A stretch of 64,000 nucleotides of DNA, taken from NCBI GenBank assembly GCA_949825045.1, contig OX463815.1, positions 29,193,356 to 29,257,355 on the forward strand, in the 5' to 3' direction. The position numbers were made by a program, and so were the translations under genes. The notes under the pieces were generated by a model. The model did not search any database, had not been told where the DNA came from, and was given only the letters and a program-made list of their open reading frames with translations. The DNA is from Argyresthia goedartella. Taxonomy: Eukaryota > Arthropoda > Insecta > Lepidoptera > Argyresthiidae. Positions 1 to 9,912 of the stretch are shown here, piece after piece (position 1 is the first letter of the stretch; each line of letters begins with the position of its first letter).

Positions 1-5
1 AGAAT

Positions 6-271
6 GGCTAGTATTTAATCACACATCAAAAATACTGATTTGCACTGCAAAAAAGGATCAACAAAAACACTTTTTTTAAAATATTTATGTGTATACTTAA
101 TGTTTATGTTTTAAGTATTTTTTGTTGTTCTTACATGTTCAACCTAACACGAAGGATAAAGGTGGCTTCGCTTTGCTCACCCCTTTTACCCTTCACCTAA
201 GCTGCTGCAGCATTTTGCCCTGATATTTGCTGTGCAACTCAGTATTTTTGATGTGCAGTTTAATATTTCCC
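6..271. mobile_element. Short TIR element, family A (9-bp TSD), copy 1
   Basis: Non-autonomous element starting GGCTAGTATTTAATC and ending AATATTTCCC. The two ends are imperfect inverted repeats of about 40 bp sharing GCACATCAAAAATACTGATT. The right flank ATAAAGAAT (272-280) matches the five visible left-flank bases AGAAT (1-5), so it agrees with the 9-bp duplication seen in the other copies. A GC-richer core carries GCTTCGCT-type sequence and AACCTAACACGAAGGATAAA. There is no coding capacity. A 9-bp duplication suggests a Mutator-like (MULE) MITE, but no transposase is present to confirm it. Confidence 0.8.
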
Positions 272-436
272 ATAAAGAATTATTATTGAGTTTCATTTTG
301 ATTGATTTTGATTTCGCGGCACTGGTGAAAATCTACCCTCATCCGTTATTCGATCAGGAGTAGATTATACGATACTGCTGTGTTGCCCGTCCAAGTCTTG
401 TGCTGATGCTGTTAGGTAATGACTAGAGACCCTCAC
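272..436. other. Intron sequence with LINE-like tail
   Basis: Sequence downstream (minus-strand sense) of the lectin exon. It holds a short run ATTTTGATTGATTTTGATTT at about 297-316 that resembles the A/T microsatellite tails of CR1/Daphne-type LINEs. Nothing else is recognised. Confidence 0.35.
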
Positions 437-579
437 CTTGCAGGCGAAGAGCGCTGCCTGCCAGGTCGCCTTGGTGTCACTGAAGAAGTAGCAGCTGTAC
501 CCCAGCCGGATGAACTGCGGCGGGCACACGTAGGACATCTTCGTGAAGTTGCCGTGGTGAGCGCCCGATACGCCTTTAC
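437..579 (-). CDS. C-type lectin domain exon (second visible coding exon)
   Basis: This 143-nt minus-strand exon encodes the start of a C-type lectin-like carbohydrate-recognition domain. The key stretch is VCPPQFIRLGYSCYFFSD, followed by TWQAALFACK. That is the usual first disulfide pair (C-x10-C), the Y-x-F-S motif, and the Trp plus third Cys of the first helix. The acceptor is GATGCAG/GT and the donor is TGCAAG/GTGAGG. The exon begins with 2 nt of a split codon and ends in phase 0. The first phase fits the signal-peptide exon at 4170-4242, which ends 1 nt into a codon, and the join makes a Cys codon. Third codon positions are strongly G/C, unlike the AT-rich surroundings, as expected for a constrained host exon. 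The rest of the domain must lie left of the window. The product is inferred to be a secreted or cuticular C-type lectin; which one is unknown. Confidence 0.8.
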
Positions 580-1314
580 CTGCATCACATCCCAAAAATG
601 CATACACAACGCAAAAAGGACCAATTTAACAACTGGATAAATGTGCCTATGGCACTTCATTTGCCAAAAAAAAAATGGGTTTTTTTCGAATCCATTTACT
701 CCACTATAAAGTCATCTACAGATTTGATTTTTGGGTTTAACGGTGGAGCATTCTCACTGAAGGAAAACGCGATTGAATGAAAATTTCTCAATAGAATTTA
801 ATTACGAAAATACCTCTAAATTGTTTACTTTTTCCTGTAATTCTGAAATCCTAATTAATGTCATTGCGGAATTGCATTCAAAATGTGGATTATGTATTCG
901 TAATCTCTGCTTGAAAATATTTTTGACAAAATAGGGCAGTTTATTTTTCAAACAATGTTTATGTGGCTACGTTATTTTAGTTTGAGTCGCATTGTTTGCA
1001 ATCTCTTTTCTTTCTTATGTGGAGGTAATTAACGCTGTCACTTTTGTTTTCATTTGTATTCCTCTCATACATATTTTTGTATAGCCTTCATTGGGCCTGA
1101 TCTTGCAGATTTTTTCCTTGTTTTTCGCATTTATTGCCAAAGCCACAAGGTTGAAAATCTGGTGGGATGAACATCTTTCAGTCCAATTAAGGGTTAACTG
1201 TGTAGAGACCACGTAGAGAAAGACGCATAAAAAGTAGCATGTCCTTCCAAATCGGTTATTTAATATTTCTTCATAACATTACATAGGCGCATACATTGCT
1301 TCTGAACCTACCCT
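580..1314. other. Lectin intron, no element recognised
   Basis: AT-rich intron sequence between the lectin exon and a SINE. Small open frames on both strands show no domain or codon bias. I see nothing assignable here. Confidence 0.5.
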
Positions 1315-1480
1315 AGGATACCTGTGTCGTGGGCAACAGAAACAGCGTCGTTACAAACATGTAAACATCCAAAACCTGGGGAATTTTCGTCTTCCCCAGC
1401 CGGGATTCGAACCCGAAACCTCTCGCTTGGGAAGCACAGCCTCGCGCCCGCAACGGCATAGAGGTGGCCATGGCTGAACC
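1315..1480 (-). mobile_element. tRNA-derived SINE, family C, copy 1
   Basis: Read on the minus strand, the head contains the B-box-like GGTTCGAATCCCGGC. It is followed by an A-rich segment and a body with CGACGCTGTTTCTG. The same head and body order occurs at 28985-29165 and 30779-30915 (for example CGTCGCTGTTTCTGGTTCC), so this is a dispersed family and not an isolated tRNA gene. The A box is degenerate and no full cloverleaf is apparent. Confidence 0.6.
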
Positions 1481-1844
1481 GATTTAAATAACAATTGGCA
1501 AGAGGACTTCAGCTAAACAGTTTAAAAAAAACATAAATTATGTTCAAGTAATCTGTAGCAGTACAGTATTGAATCATTCATCCTTGATGGATCTCTTTGA
1601 AATATGCGTGGGAGCCAGTATTACCAAATGAAAAAAATAAACTACCGTGTTTATCTGTTAAAATTACGGTGTTTAAGACTTAAATTACCGTAGAATCATT
1701 TGAAAAATATTGTGTAAATTACCGTGTAAAATGCAACCGAAACAACCTTGAATTTTCAATATTTTTAATTAAAATTAATCTTCTAAAATAAGAACTTCTC
1801 TATCATATATGGCTGCCGTCATTTTTGATAACATGTTCTAAGTA

Positions 1845-2678
1845 GGGGAATGGAAGGTATAACGGACCCTGTAGGTAGAACGGACCGGACTAATAACTTT
1901 CAAACGTGTAACGCCATCTATTATCGACTTGCGTCAACTTGACAGTCACCTCTCACTTGGCATCGGTCAGTGTCCTTGGAGCGGCCGTGCAGCGGCACAC
2001 GTTTTTATCAAGGTAAGTTAATTTTTGCTTATTTCGATGTAAAAACAGCAAATTTTGATCTGCCTTCAGTTTTAATACGGTAAAGATAACAGGGTTTTGT
2101 TGCTACTGTTAAAGATATTGTTTATTTTACTTAGATTTAACGATAAATATGCAAGGTTGTCCTCAATCTTAACCTCAAAATAATTTATTGTTTACATCTA
2201 CACAAAAGGCAAAACGGAACGGGCACAACGGACCACGTGGTCGTACGATGTTTCTATTGCAATCATTTATTTTCTGAATCGACAGAGGGCTGGGTTCAGT
2301 GCCCCGCATGTTCTTTATGGGCACACTGTAGTTGTGCCGGTGTCGAAGATGATGATGAAGATGTTAGATTTGTTTGCGAAAAGTGTGCCGTTGACTAGTT
2401 AACTACTACAAGTTTTTTTATTCTTATTTTGCCATAGGTCCATTTTGCCTTCATGCCTGGTCCGTTTTACCTTAACATGTAGGCAGAATGGACCAAACCG
2501 AAGGTTTTGGAAATCATCCAATATCTTCTTTAACTGTGATTTGATTTAAGTGTTCCTTAATACCAAGTAAGATTAATAAATGCTCAAACTTATAATAACA
2601 AAGAAAGAAGAATAAAGATATTATTTTTTGTGTTATATTGATTTTTCCTTAAGTGGTCCGTATTACCTTTTCTTCCCC
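1845..2678 (+). mobile_element. pogo/Tc1-type deletion derivative carrying a PHD exon
   Basis: Flanked by TA on both sides (1843-1844 and 2679-2680). Terminal inverted repeats of about 24 bp begin GGGGAATGGAAGGTATAAC on the left and, on the right strand, GGGGAAGAAAAGGTAATAC, both followed by GGACC. Further GGACC-containing motifs lie inside (about 1885, 2230, 2495), as expected for sub-terminal transposase sites. The interior keeps a splice donor (AAG/GTAAGT, 2013) and an exon with a PHD-finger half (2288-2398), but no DDE catalytic domain. Read as an internally deleted copy of a larger element whose last exon encoded a PHD finger. Confidence 0.8.
2288..2398 (+). pseudogene. PHD-finger exon remnant of a transposon gene
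   Basis: The 36-codon frame reads GWVQCPACSLWAHCSCAG, an acidic linker EDDDED, then RFVCEKCAVD and a TAG stop. C-x2-C, W-x-H-C and the closing C-x2-C are the second half of a PHD zinc finger (C4HC3). A plausible acceptor (TTTTCTGAATCGACAG) lies just upstream, and a donor at 2013 could be its partner. Lepidopteran pogo-like transposases often end in such a finger (from memory), which fits the TA-flanked element around it. The catalytic part is missing, so this is a leftover exon. Whether it is ever spliced into a transcript cannot be judged. Confidence 0.65.
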
Positions 2679-3313
2679 TAGGTGTAAAATCAACACAGCT
2701 ATGACCATTCCGGTGAATAGCTTAATAGCTTGTTGAGCAAGTAAATTCCCCTTAATGGTTTTCGTTATCAGCTTGTTCCTTTTCTTCCTTTCAATGTCGT
2801 TGACTTGACGGAATATTATTTCACACAAAAGTAAAAAAATACCATTCGATCTTTGCGAACCCGATGTTGGCCTATTGGCCTCTCTTCGATTTGATTGTGT
2901 ATGCTACTTCCCTACACGGTTGTTATTATCTAAGAATACCGTAGAAAAAGACACGGTAGTGGATCGCTATCGTACACGGGTACTAGCCAAAAATACCGTG
3001 GTTCTACGGTAATTACCGTGTACCTGGTAACACTGGTGGGAGCTACAAATATTGCAAATTAGTCTGTAGCCTGGAGAACCAAGGCCGGTCTGCCCAAACA
3101 GATGACATTTTCTTACCTGTGACTCTGCCAACTAATGCATTATACATAAATCAATGCTATTAATAAACCTTTATATTGTTGATGTTAATGGATTTTAAAA
3201 TGCGGCAGTCCTCTTGAATCGTTCGGATTTCGCGCCGGGCGATCACCGATTTTAAGTTAGTTGACTTTTACCTAATCCTGTATCGTATGTGTTTGTTGAT
3301 ATGAATAACTATA

Positions 3314-3895
3314 AAAAAGCGGTCAAGTGCGAGTCAGACTCGCGCACGAAGGTTCTTACCAAAGTACAATGGTCGGGAAGGTGTGGAATGAATAGGTTGG
3401 ATTTAACATAGTAAAATGTTGTTGTTAAAAAACTTTGGGAATTCCGGGTGGATTTTTCTGTAATATTTGGCTTAAGTTCTATATTCTGCATTTTTTTATA
3501 ATTTTGGAGTCTGTAGTCTCGGAGATAAAGGGGGGAATGGCATTTTTATGTAATTTTTGATCATAACTTCTGAAGTTATCAAAACTTATAATTAAAAGGA
3601 AATATTTTCGAAAAGTTTATAAAGAGCCGTTTTCAATGATACCCTACATGACTTATTATTTACGATGAAGAATAATTTTTTCGTTTTGTCATTTTACCCC
3701 CTCCACTTCTTTTGTAGGCAATTGTTTTTTCATATTATACTTGAATTATGTTGCGGTTATCGGGATAAGTATTTTTGCAGAAGACTTCACGACTCTATCT
3801 ATTATAGTTCCAGATAAAAGCGCCTGTGACAGACAGACGGACGAGCGGACGGACACGCGAGTGATCCTGTAAGGTACCTAACCCTAAAAAACAAT
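3314..3895 (+). repeat. Dispersed repeat, family F, copy 1
   Basis: Begins GGTCAAGTGCGAGTCAGACT with CGCGCACGAAGG and runs to ACAGACAGACGGACGAGCGG near 3855 and GGTACCTAACCCT. The same two ends in the opposite orientation bound the repeats at 38695-40871 and 53273-54610. It looks like a very common lepidopteran dispersed repeat. The class is not certain. Confidence 0.6.
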
Positions 3896-3925
3896 AAACG
3901 AAACCTTAAAAGTCTAAAATTTGGT

Positions 3926-4125
3926 TATGCTCATAACTTTCAAACCACTAAACCAATTTTGATAAACAAATGGCTAAAAATCATTGCAGTGAAATCTTCT
4001 ACCAATTGAAAGAAACCGCATCAAAATCTGTGCACGCGATGGTGCCGCAGACACAGACACACACACCCACACATACACATATACGTCTGTGAGTGACAGA
4101 CAGACGCTTCAAACATATAACACGA
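3926..4125 (+). repeat. RTE-like 3' repeat with CA microsatellite
   Basis: The phrase CATAACTTTCAAACCACTAA, then AACCAATTTTGAT, then ACAGACACACACACCC and CATATAACACG, is the familiar 3' region of RTE-like repeats in moths and butterflies (from memory). The CA/CATA-rich stretch is at 4045-4085. It lies directly next to the lectin exon donor. Confidence 0.45.
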
Positions 4126-4169
4126 GGGAAGTTTTTCGTCGAGGGTTAAACATATAAATAAACACTTAC

Positions 4170-4242
4170 ATTGTGACCAGAAGACGATAGCAATGATGAA
4201 GGGAATAGCAATAAGCCTTCCTCGCCTTTCAAGAGCTTCCAT
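4170..4242 (-). CDS. Signal-peptide exon of the C-type lectin gene
   Basis: Minus-strand coding exon, ATG at 4242-4240, in the context ATCAAAATGGAAG. It encodes 24 residues, MEALERRGRLIAIPFIIAIV then FWSQ: a basic N-region followed by a hydrophobic core, a clear secretory signal sequence. It ends TCACAAT/GTAAGTG, a strong donor, after the first base of a codon (phase 1). The lectin exon at 579-437 begins with the two missing bases, and joining them gives TGT (Cys) with the lectin frame intact. The intron is about 3.6 kb and made largely of transposons. The product is therefore predicted to be secreted. No RNA evidence is available; the call rests on signal peptide, donor, phase and strand agreement. 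Confidence 0.7.
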
Positions 4243-4440
4243 TTTGATTTATTTGCTTATCACAGTAACAACTTTAATCACACTGATAAGTTTAACTGGA
4301 GTTCACTGAAGAAGTTCACATTCACCTCATACATTCATTTTATTTAATAGTTAGTGTCATTTCTAGAAATGATTTATCGCTGAAGTTTACACGAGCCCCT
4401 TGAAGATGTTGTTAATTCACCAACTGTCACTGGTTTCCTG
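4243..4440 (-). promoter_or_regulatory. 5' leader of the lectin gene; start site or splice acceptor
   Basis: Upstream of the ATG on the minus strand are two TCAGTG matches to the arthropod initiator (about 4275 and 4305). An AT-rich TATTAAATAAAA box lies about 35 bp further up (about 4340). Also present is TTTCTTTTGTTGCAG/GAAACC (AG at about 4438), a good splice acceptor, so the leader may instead be the start of a second, 5'-UTR-bearing exon. The two readings cannot be separated from sequence alone. Confidence 0.35.
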
Positions 4441-4523
4441 CAACAAAAGAAATTATCATTTAGAATGGGGCAATCTCTAGCCTGTGGCCATACATTCAGT
4501 TTTTGACAGACAGCATGACTTAA

Positions 4524-4820
4524 GGCCGAGCGCCGTGGTCTAGTGGGTTTCAAGCCTGCTTCTCATTCTCCTGTATGAAAAGCAAGCGTGAAACCCTTTA
4601 GACCACGGCCCAAGCAGGTTCGATTCCTGGCCATGTACAAATGAGATAATTTATCTATCTTAAGTAAAGAACGTTCTAACGGTGATGGAAAAAATCGTGA
4701 GGAAACCTTCATTACTCCACAGCTGCGGCGATAGGCTAGCCTCCTGTCACGCAAAATTGAGTATTAAAGAACTGGCTCAAAGTGGGCACAATTGTGCCTC
4801 AGCCACCCCGTAAAAAACTT
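4524..4820 (+). mobile_element. tRNA-derived SINE, family A, with duplicated inverted head
   Basis: The head GCCGTGGTCTAGTGGGTTT and the B-box region GCAGGTTCGATTCC are followed by the family body (AATGAGATAATTTATC, ACGTTCTAACGGTGA, GCGGCGATAGGCTAGCC) and a 3' part (AACTGGCTCAAAGTGGGCAC, CCACCCCGTA). Unlike other copies (20772-21030, 63816-64000), about 30 bp of the head is followed by its own inverted, slightly diverged copy (4580-4610). That makes a hairpin between the A and B box regions. Confidence 0.75.
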
Positions 4821-4885
4821 AGACCAACTAGAAATGTGAAAAACACTAACTTGAAAATTTTTGTTGGAGTTACTTAAAATACTTG

Positions 4886-4975
4886 GAATTTGTTGTTCTT
4901 GTATGTCAACCTAACACGAAGGATAAAGGAGGCTGCTGGTCGCTCACCACCTTTATCCTTCACTTACCCTTACCC
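4886..4975 (+). repeat. Core-module fragment shared with family A elements
   Basis: Contains AACCTAACACGAAGGATAAA, then GGAGGCTG, TCGCTCACC and CCTTTATCCTTCAC. This is the GC-richer core found in the 9-bp-TSD elements and in the TGTCGCAG-ended elements, here without either set of termini. Confidence 0.6.
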
Positions 4976-7900
4976 AGTGACTTCGCCCAGACAGTCTTTG
5001 TTAATTAATTGACCGAATAACGAAAATTAGCCAATAAGTGTTGGCTAAAAACCATTCACTATTATTTTCGCACAATTCTGTAATTATTTCGCTCATTTTC
5101 AGTCATTCCGCTATTCAAGGTCATTCGCTCAATTCGTTTTTCATTTGCTCGCTTTATAATTCCATTTCAGAATATTTATAAGGAATTCGAGATTTACGTA
5201 TTATCTATTAGTGATGACAGTTAACTGCCTGGCGCAAGTAGACCTAAGTTAAGTATGTTCAGGACTAAACCGTCTTAAGGTACCGGCGTCTTAGGCCGCA
5301 CTTTCTATGCTAACCTAAATAGTAGAAAGTCGAGCCCCAATGACGATCATTATAGTATCGCATATCAAGCGGCTTCTAAATTATAAGGTTCTGTAGCAAA
5401 ATAAGCGACTAAGCTTCAATTTGCAATTTCTCTGCTTTCAAACCCACACACTTGTATAATCATATCATATCTAAAATTGTAATAATTCTACTCCTAGTCA
5501 CATTGTAATGCTGTTTGAAGAAACCGCTTGTCTTTATATTCATATTCTTATTCTTTAATTCACAGAAAACATAAAGGAATGAAATGAAATGAAATAAACA
5601 TTCAAGCAAATAAACATTTAATTATTGTACCACATATCAATGTGGTACAATAAATGGTGGTAAATGTAATAAAGTGCTCTACACATTTCATCTGTCCAGG
5701 TATGCAAAATTTGTACTTAAATCTATAAATTTTAAATATGTCGTTTATCAAGATTATTTAAGTAATTTTACAATATTGTCCCCGCCTTAAGATTGTGTCA
5801 TTCCTTATAAAATAATTATTTTAAGATTAAGGTACTTATCTACATCATAAAAGCATTCTTTTAGTAGCCACCAGTAGTAGTATGGCCTTAAATTGTGTTA
5901 GTGGCAAAATCTTGATTGACTGCGGGCCCTTATTATATATTTTTATTAACATTCTGTAGCAACTTCTCTTACAGAATTCGGTCCTGCATGATGGGTTCAC
6001 GATTTTATCGGGATATCTTGTATTGAACGTGTATGCGACCCTGTATTTTATAAAAGTATTTGGTTGACTGTGAGCAAAACACGCCATTTCAAAGATTAGA
6101 CTTGGCAGCGACAAGATTTTTAATTATACAGACAGTTACAAAAAGTGTTATAAGCAAAGGCTAGCTTATCTCTAAAGAGAGATTTCTTCTAGCAAACCTA
6201 TGCAAGACAGGAGAGTTTATAAAAAAGGAACCAATAAAACTCAAAAAATATGTGCATACGAAAATTACTTTCAAAATATAAATAAAATAAACTGTCTTAC
6301 ATGATTTATTTGTTTATATTTCTTAAATTGGATTGACAGCTTCGTTCTTTGTATTCGCTAAAATAGACGACACCACTATCAAACTTGAGAGAAGGTTTCC
6401 ACGATCGTGTGAAAACAAAAAAAGCTCTATTAGTGTTCTAAATTAAAACTGTCGACTTTACTGTTCTATTTCTTCTTATCAGCACTTGCATCCTGCATGC
6501 CGTGTGTAGGTTAAAAAATTTAGTCACTTATCCTTAAGTGATGTTGATCGAGCATACAATAGTTCTCTGAATTGAGTTTGTCACGCACGCGCAGAGAAAT
6601 TTGCGATTAGGGTTAACTTGCAGCTAATTAGGAGAAGATAACAGCAGCTCCTATTTATTATATTCTGTCATTCGCTTTACTATTTCTATAAATTCCTGAA
6701 AACTATCGTATTCTTTTGTCTAACTTGAAGTATTCGATTTATGTTATTCCAGTCTGACCAGACAATAGACGTGGTTTTTCTGTCACTTCCAGTTTGTATT
6801 ACATGAGAGGATATTCAAAATAGATAAGTCAAAGTAAAATCAAAATGCTAAGAAGAGCTGTAACACTACACGGTAGACCGCAGTGGCAGCCAAGCGTGCG
6901 CCACACAATGCCAAGGAAAGGAGCTCGTGTCGGACAATAACCTGGTGAGTGTTAATACAACCATTAGACACTACACTACACATTGACGTTACAATAGAAA
7001 GGGCTGTCAAGGAAGAGGGTAGGGCTGGAATGGAGTCGTGTTGCACGATGATCTATATCCATAGATTACGATATGAAAAAGTGTATCTGTGAAAGCTGGG
7101 AAAATTCTCAATGACTACCGACCGAACATAAGGTTCCTGCGACTTTTGTTCATTGAGAGGATAAACTAGTAATAGAAAACTCTCTGTAATAAAAGTTCGA
7201 TGTTCTAAGTGAAACATGTTTAATAAATCTATTAAGCCACAATATAGATGCTGAGAAAGCGGAGGGAAGAATATTAAACGTAATTTCTAGAGTCGGTAGC
7301 TGTTGATTGATCTGTACTGTAGTAGTAATTTTACATGCACATGCACAATCTTCTAAGCAGTATTCTCCCTATCTCCAGTAATGGACGTTGTGTTGCAACC
7401 GTTACAATGAGTAAGCAACAGCTCTTGTATCTCGTGTAAGGGAACAAAGCACATGGTAATGCACACTTCAGATGCAAACGACCGGCGACTAAGCACTCGA
7501 GACTCAAGATGCAGGTCGGTGATCTCACGAAGGCATGCCCCATCGGTTGATGGATCAGCGGTTCGGTATTGGAACGACAGGTTAGGGGCAAGCCTTCGCA
7601 GACGAATACCAATTATTGTGCCAGGCCACTTGGTTGGAGCATTCAGCCGAGGCTTGCGCATGGATTTTGAGAGTCAGCGTCAAATACGGATGTTCATTGT
7701 TCAGTTTTGGAATCTGTTGCTTGGAGGTAAGGTTGATTACTTAGTGAAGGGCTATTTCTTGTCAGAACCCTTGAAGATGAGCTTGGAGTATTATGTATGA
7801 CAGATGTACTTCCTCAAATGACAAGTTGTATATATGTATTTATATAAATGCAGGTATATAAACGTCGGAAGATTATTTACGTAGGTAAAGATGACTTGGC

Positions 7901-8177
7901 GTAGCTTTTTTGGCGGAAGTACAAAATTATATCTATTTGACCCTTTACTTGGAATACATTAGAATTTGAGAATAGAAAATTTATGTGTATATGAATCATT
8001 TGCCTGGTAATTAAAGAGTCCGAATATATGTTGAAAAGCGGACAAACCTTATTTCAAGGGTTATGAAATTAATGTAAATCCCTAGTTTTCATTCCCATAA
8101 AAATTCCCGTGGCCTTCGTTTGCGACAAACAATAAACGCAACTGGACACCAAATAATTAGGGAAGGAATAAATGTAC
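4976..8177. other. Unassigned 3.2 kb; one small perfect hairpin
   Basis: No recognisable gene. A (GAAAT)n run at about 5580-5600 resembles a LINE tail. A 14-bp perfect inverted repeat with a 4-nt loop lies at 5622-5653. At 7330-7800 local GC rises and open frames of about 90-115 codons overlap on both strands (for example 7453-7800 plus), but no motif, start context or codon bias supports any of them. Otherwise AT-rich. Confidence 0.5.
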
Positions 8178-8426
8178 GGGAAATATTAAACTGCACATCA
8201 AAAATACTGATTTGCACAGCAAATATCAAGGCAAAATGCTGCGGTAGCTTAGGTTAGCGTAGCGAAGCCCCCTTTATCCCTTGTGTTAGGTTGAACATGC
8301 AAGAACTACAAAAAATACTTAAAACATAAACTTGAGTACACATTTATTTAAAACATAAAAAGTGTTTTTGCTGATCCTTTTTTGCTATGCAAATAATTAT
8401 TTTTGATGTGCCATTAAATACTAGCC
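8178..8426. mobile_element. Short TIR element, family A, copy 2
   Basis: Begins GGGAAATATTAAACTGCAC and ends ATTAAATACTAGCC. It is flanked by a perfect 9-bp duplication TAAATGTAC (8169-8177 and 8427-8435). Terminal inverted repeats share GCACATCAAAAATACTGATT. The core runs in the opposite orientation to copy 1 and includes GCGAAGCCCCCTTTATCC. Confidence 0.9.
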
Positions 8427-8763
8427 TAAATGTACTACATACCAAATATTTTGTAGCCAGTTTACCTAGAATGGTGATTAGCGACAATGGCGTGCGCAAT
8501 TTTAAGTGACTTTAAAACTACGTTTCCAACCTTCAAGGGCTGAGCCTTGCAGTAACCAGTTTAATTTTAGTGATGGGACGTAAATTTATTCAAGAACCGT
8601 TATTCGTAAACGAGGTTTTATATTGCGAACTAAATTTATTTCTCCGTTGCGTCATCCGTCAATACTTGGCATCACCTTACGAATGCCTGGATATGTTGAC
8701 GGCATTGACGGTGACTGACCACTAGAATAGGAGCGGTGTACGGTGTACGGTGGTGTGATTTAG

Positions 8764-9327
8764 GTCTGGGCCACACGATGCGGTACGGCGCCGCACGCCG
8801 CGCCGCAGGCAACAAGGCGAGACAGTCCATGCTACCCGGGCGAGCTAAGAAGACACCTGGCTCGAGTGACGTTTGTGCAAATTACAGTGTGTACAGTATA
8901 GTACATATTACTGAATTGAAATTCGAATAGATACAATCGACATTAGGTTTAGTTTATAGGTTTAGGTTGTGCGTTGTCTGTCAGTCAGCCAGTTAAGGGT
9001 TTTATTAACCCCTTGGCAGTGCCAGCGACTGGGAGGTGGTCGCTGGCTTTCATAGGTTTTGAACTTTATTACCAAGCAATGAGGTTTAAAATCATGGGAC
9101 ATTTTTATGGCCGCCCAATAACGCTATAAAACGCTCAACTGACAACCTAAACCTAATATCGATGGTACGTACTCGTTTGAATTTAGATTTAGTAATATTT
9201 ATTACTGTACTGTACACACTTTATCATGGCCAAACGTCACTCGAGCCAGGTGTCTTCTTATCTCGCCCGAGTAGTACAGTTCCCACACCGCAGCGGCACC
9301 GCACCGCATCGTGTGGCCCGGCCCTGA
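8764..9327. mobile_element. Non-autonomous element with ~180-bp TIRs
   Basis: The left end GGGCCACACGATGCGGTACG is inverted at the right end (CCGCATCGTGTGGCCC). The arms continue inward through GCGAG, AAGAAGACACCTGGCTCGAG, TGACGTTTG and GTGTACAGTA on both sides. The centre contains a 9-bp stem GCCAGCGAC/GTCGCTGGC at about 9022-9048 and inverted TAGGTTTAG/CTAAACCTA runs. No transposase. No convincing target duplication could be fixed, so the superfamily is open. Confidence 0.7.
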
Positions 9328-9811
9328 CCGTCGTCGGTCTGAGGAAAGATTTATTTATCATTATCACAAACAACACAAGTCACTAGCGGAATGTCAAGTT
9401 CGGCTGATGTAGTTAGTTAGATGTCAGTAACAGTAGACATTGACTGAGGATAACCTAGAACCTAGCGTAGACACTAGGGGTAAATAATATTTTACGAGCA
9501 TGTCATTATTAAATTCCTGACTAAAGGCATATATATAAGGTGGGTAGGTTCTACAAGATACTTTTGCGAAACGACCGTTATCTATTCGGGTTTGATAAGT
9601 GGTTTGCTTAAAGTGCTAGAACACCAAATGGTTTCGTATAATGGTGCCCAGTCCAGTATTTAAAGTGAAAATATTGCTCAATATCCTGGACCGATTCCGA
9701 GTACAAAATAACACGATAATTGATACAATTGTTAAAGAACGAAACTGTGCATCGGAGATCGATTCCGTACGCTAAATAGATGTACCTATCTGCTTTGCAT
9801 AAATCTCATGG

Positions 9812-9912
9812 TAAATTATTATTTATACTGCACATCAATTATATGTAGTGTTTTTGCTGATAATTGTTTGCTATGAAAATCAGTATATTTGCTGTGCGAT
9901 TAAATACTAGCC
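9812..9912. mobile_element. Short TIR element, family A, decayed copy
   Basis: The sequence TATACTGCACATCAATTATA at the left and GCTGTGCGATTAAATACTAG at the right match the family A termini. The GC-rich core is missing. No clean 9-bp duplication can be aligned. Confidence 0.55.

Larger units (their letters stand above)
1616..3035. mobile_element. Non-autonomous hAT-type element with 8-bp TSD
   Basis: The element starts CAGTATTACCA and ends in the inverse, TGGTAACACTG. Both flanks carry the same 8 bp, GTGGGAGC (1608-1615 and 3036-3043). An 8-bp duplication with CAG-type ends is characteristic of hAT transposons. The sub-terminal regions on both sides repeat ACCGTG/CACGGT motifs (for example ATTACCGTGT on both sides), candidate transposase-binding sites. 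There is no hAT transposase. About 834 bp of its interior is a later insertion (1845-2678). Confidence 0.85.

Noticed and set aside
7453..7800. 115-codon open frame with overlapping minus-strand frames
   Set aside because: No recognisable domain or codon bias, and long frames on both strands of the same GC-richer patch are expected by chance.
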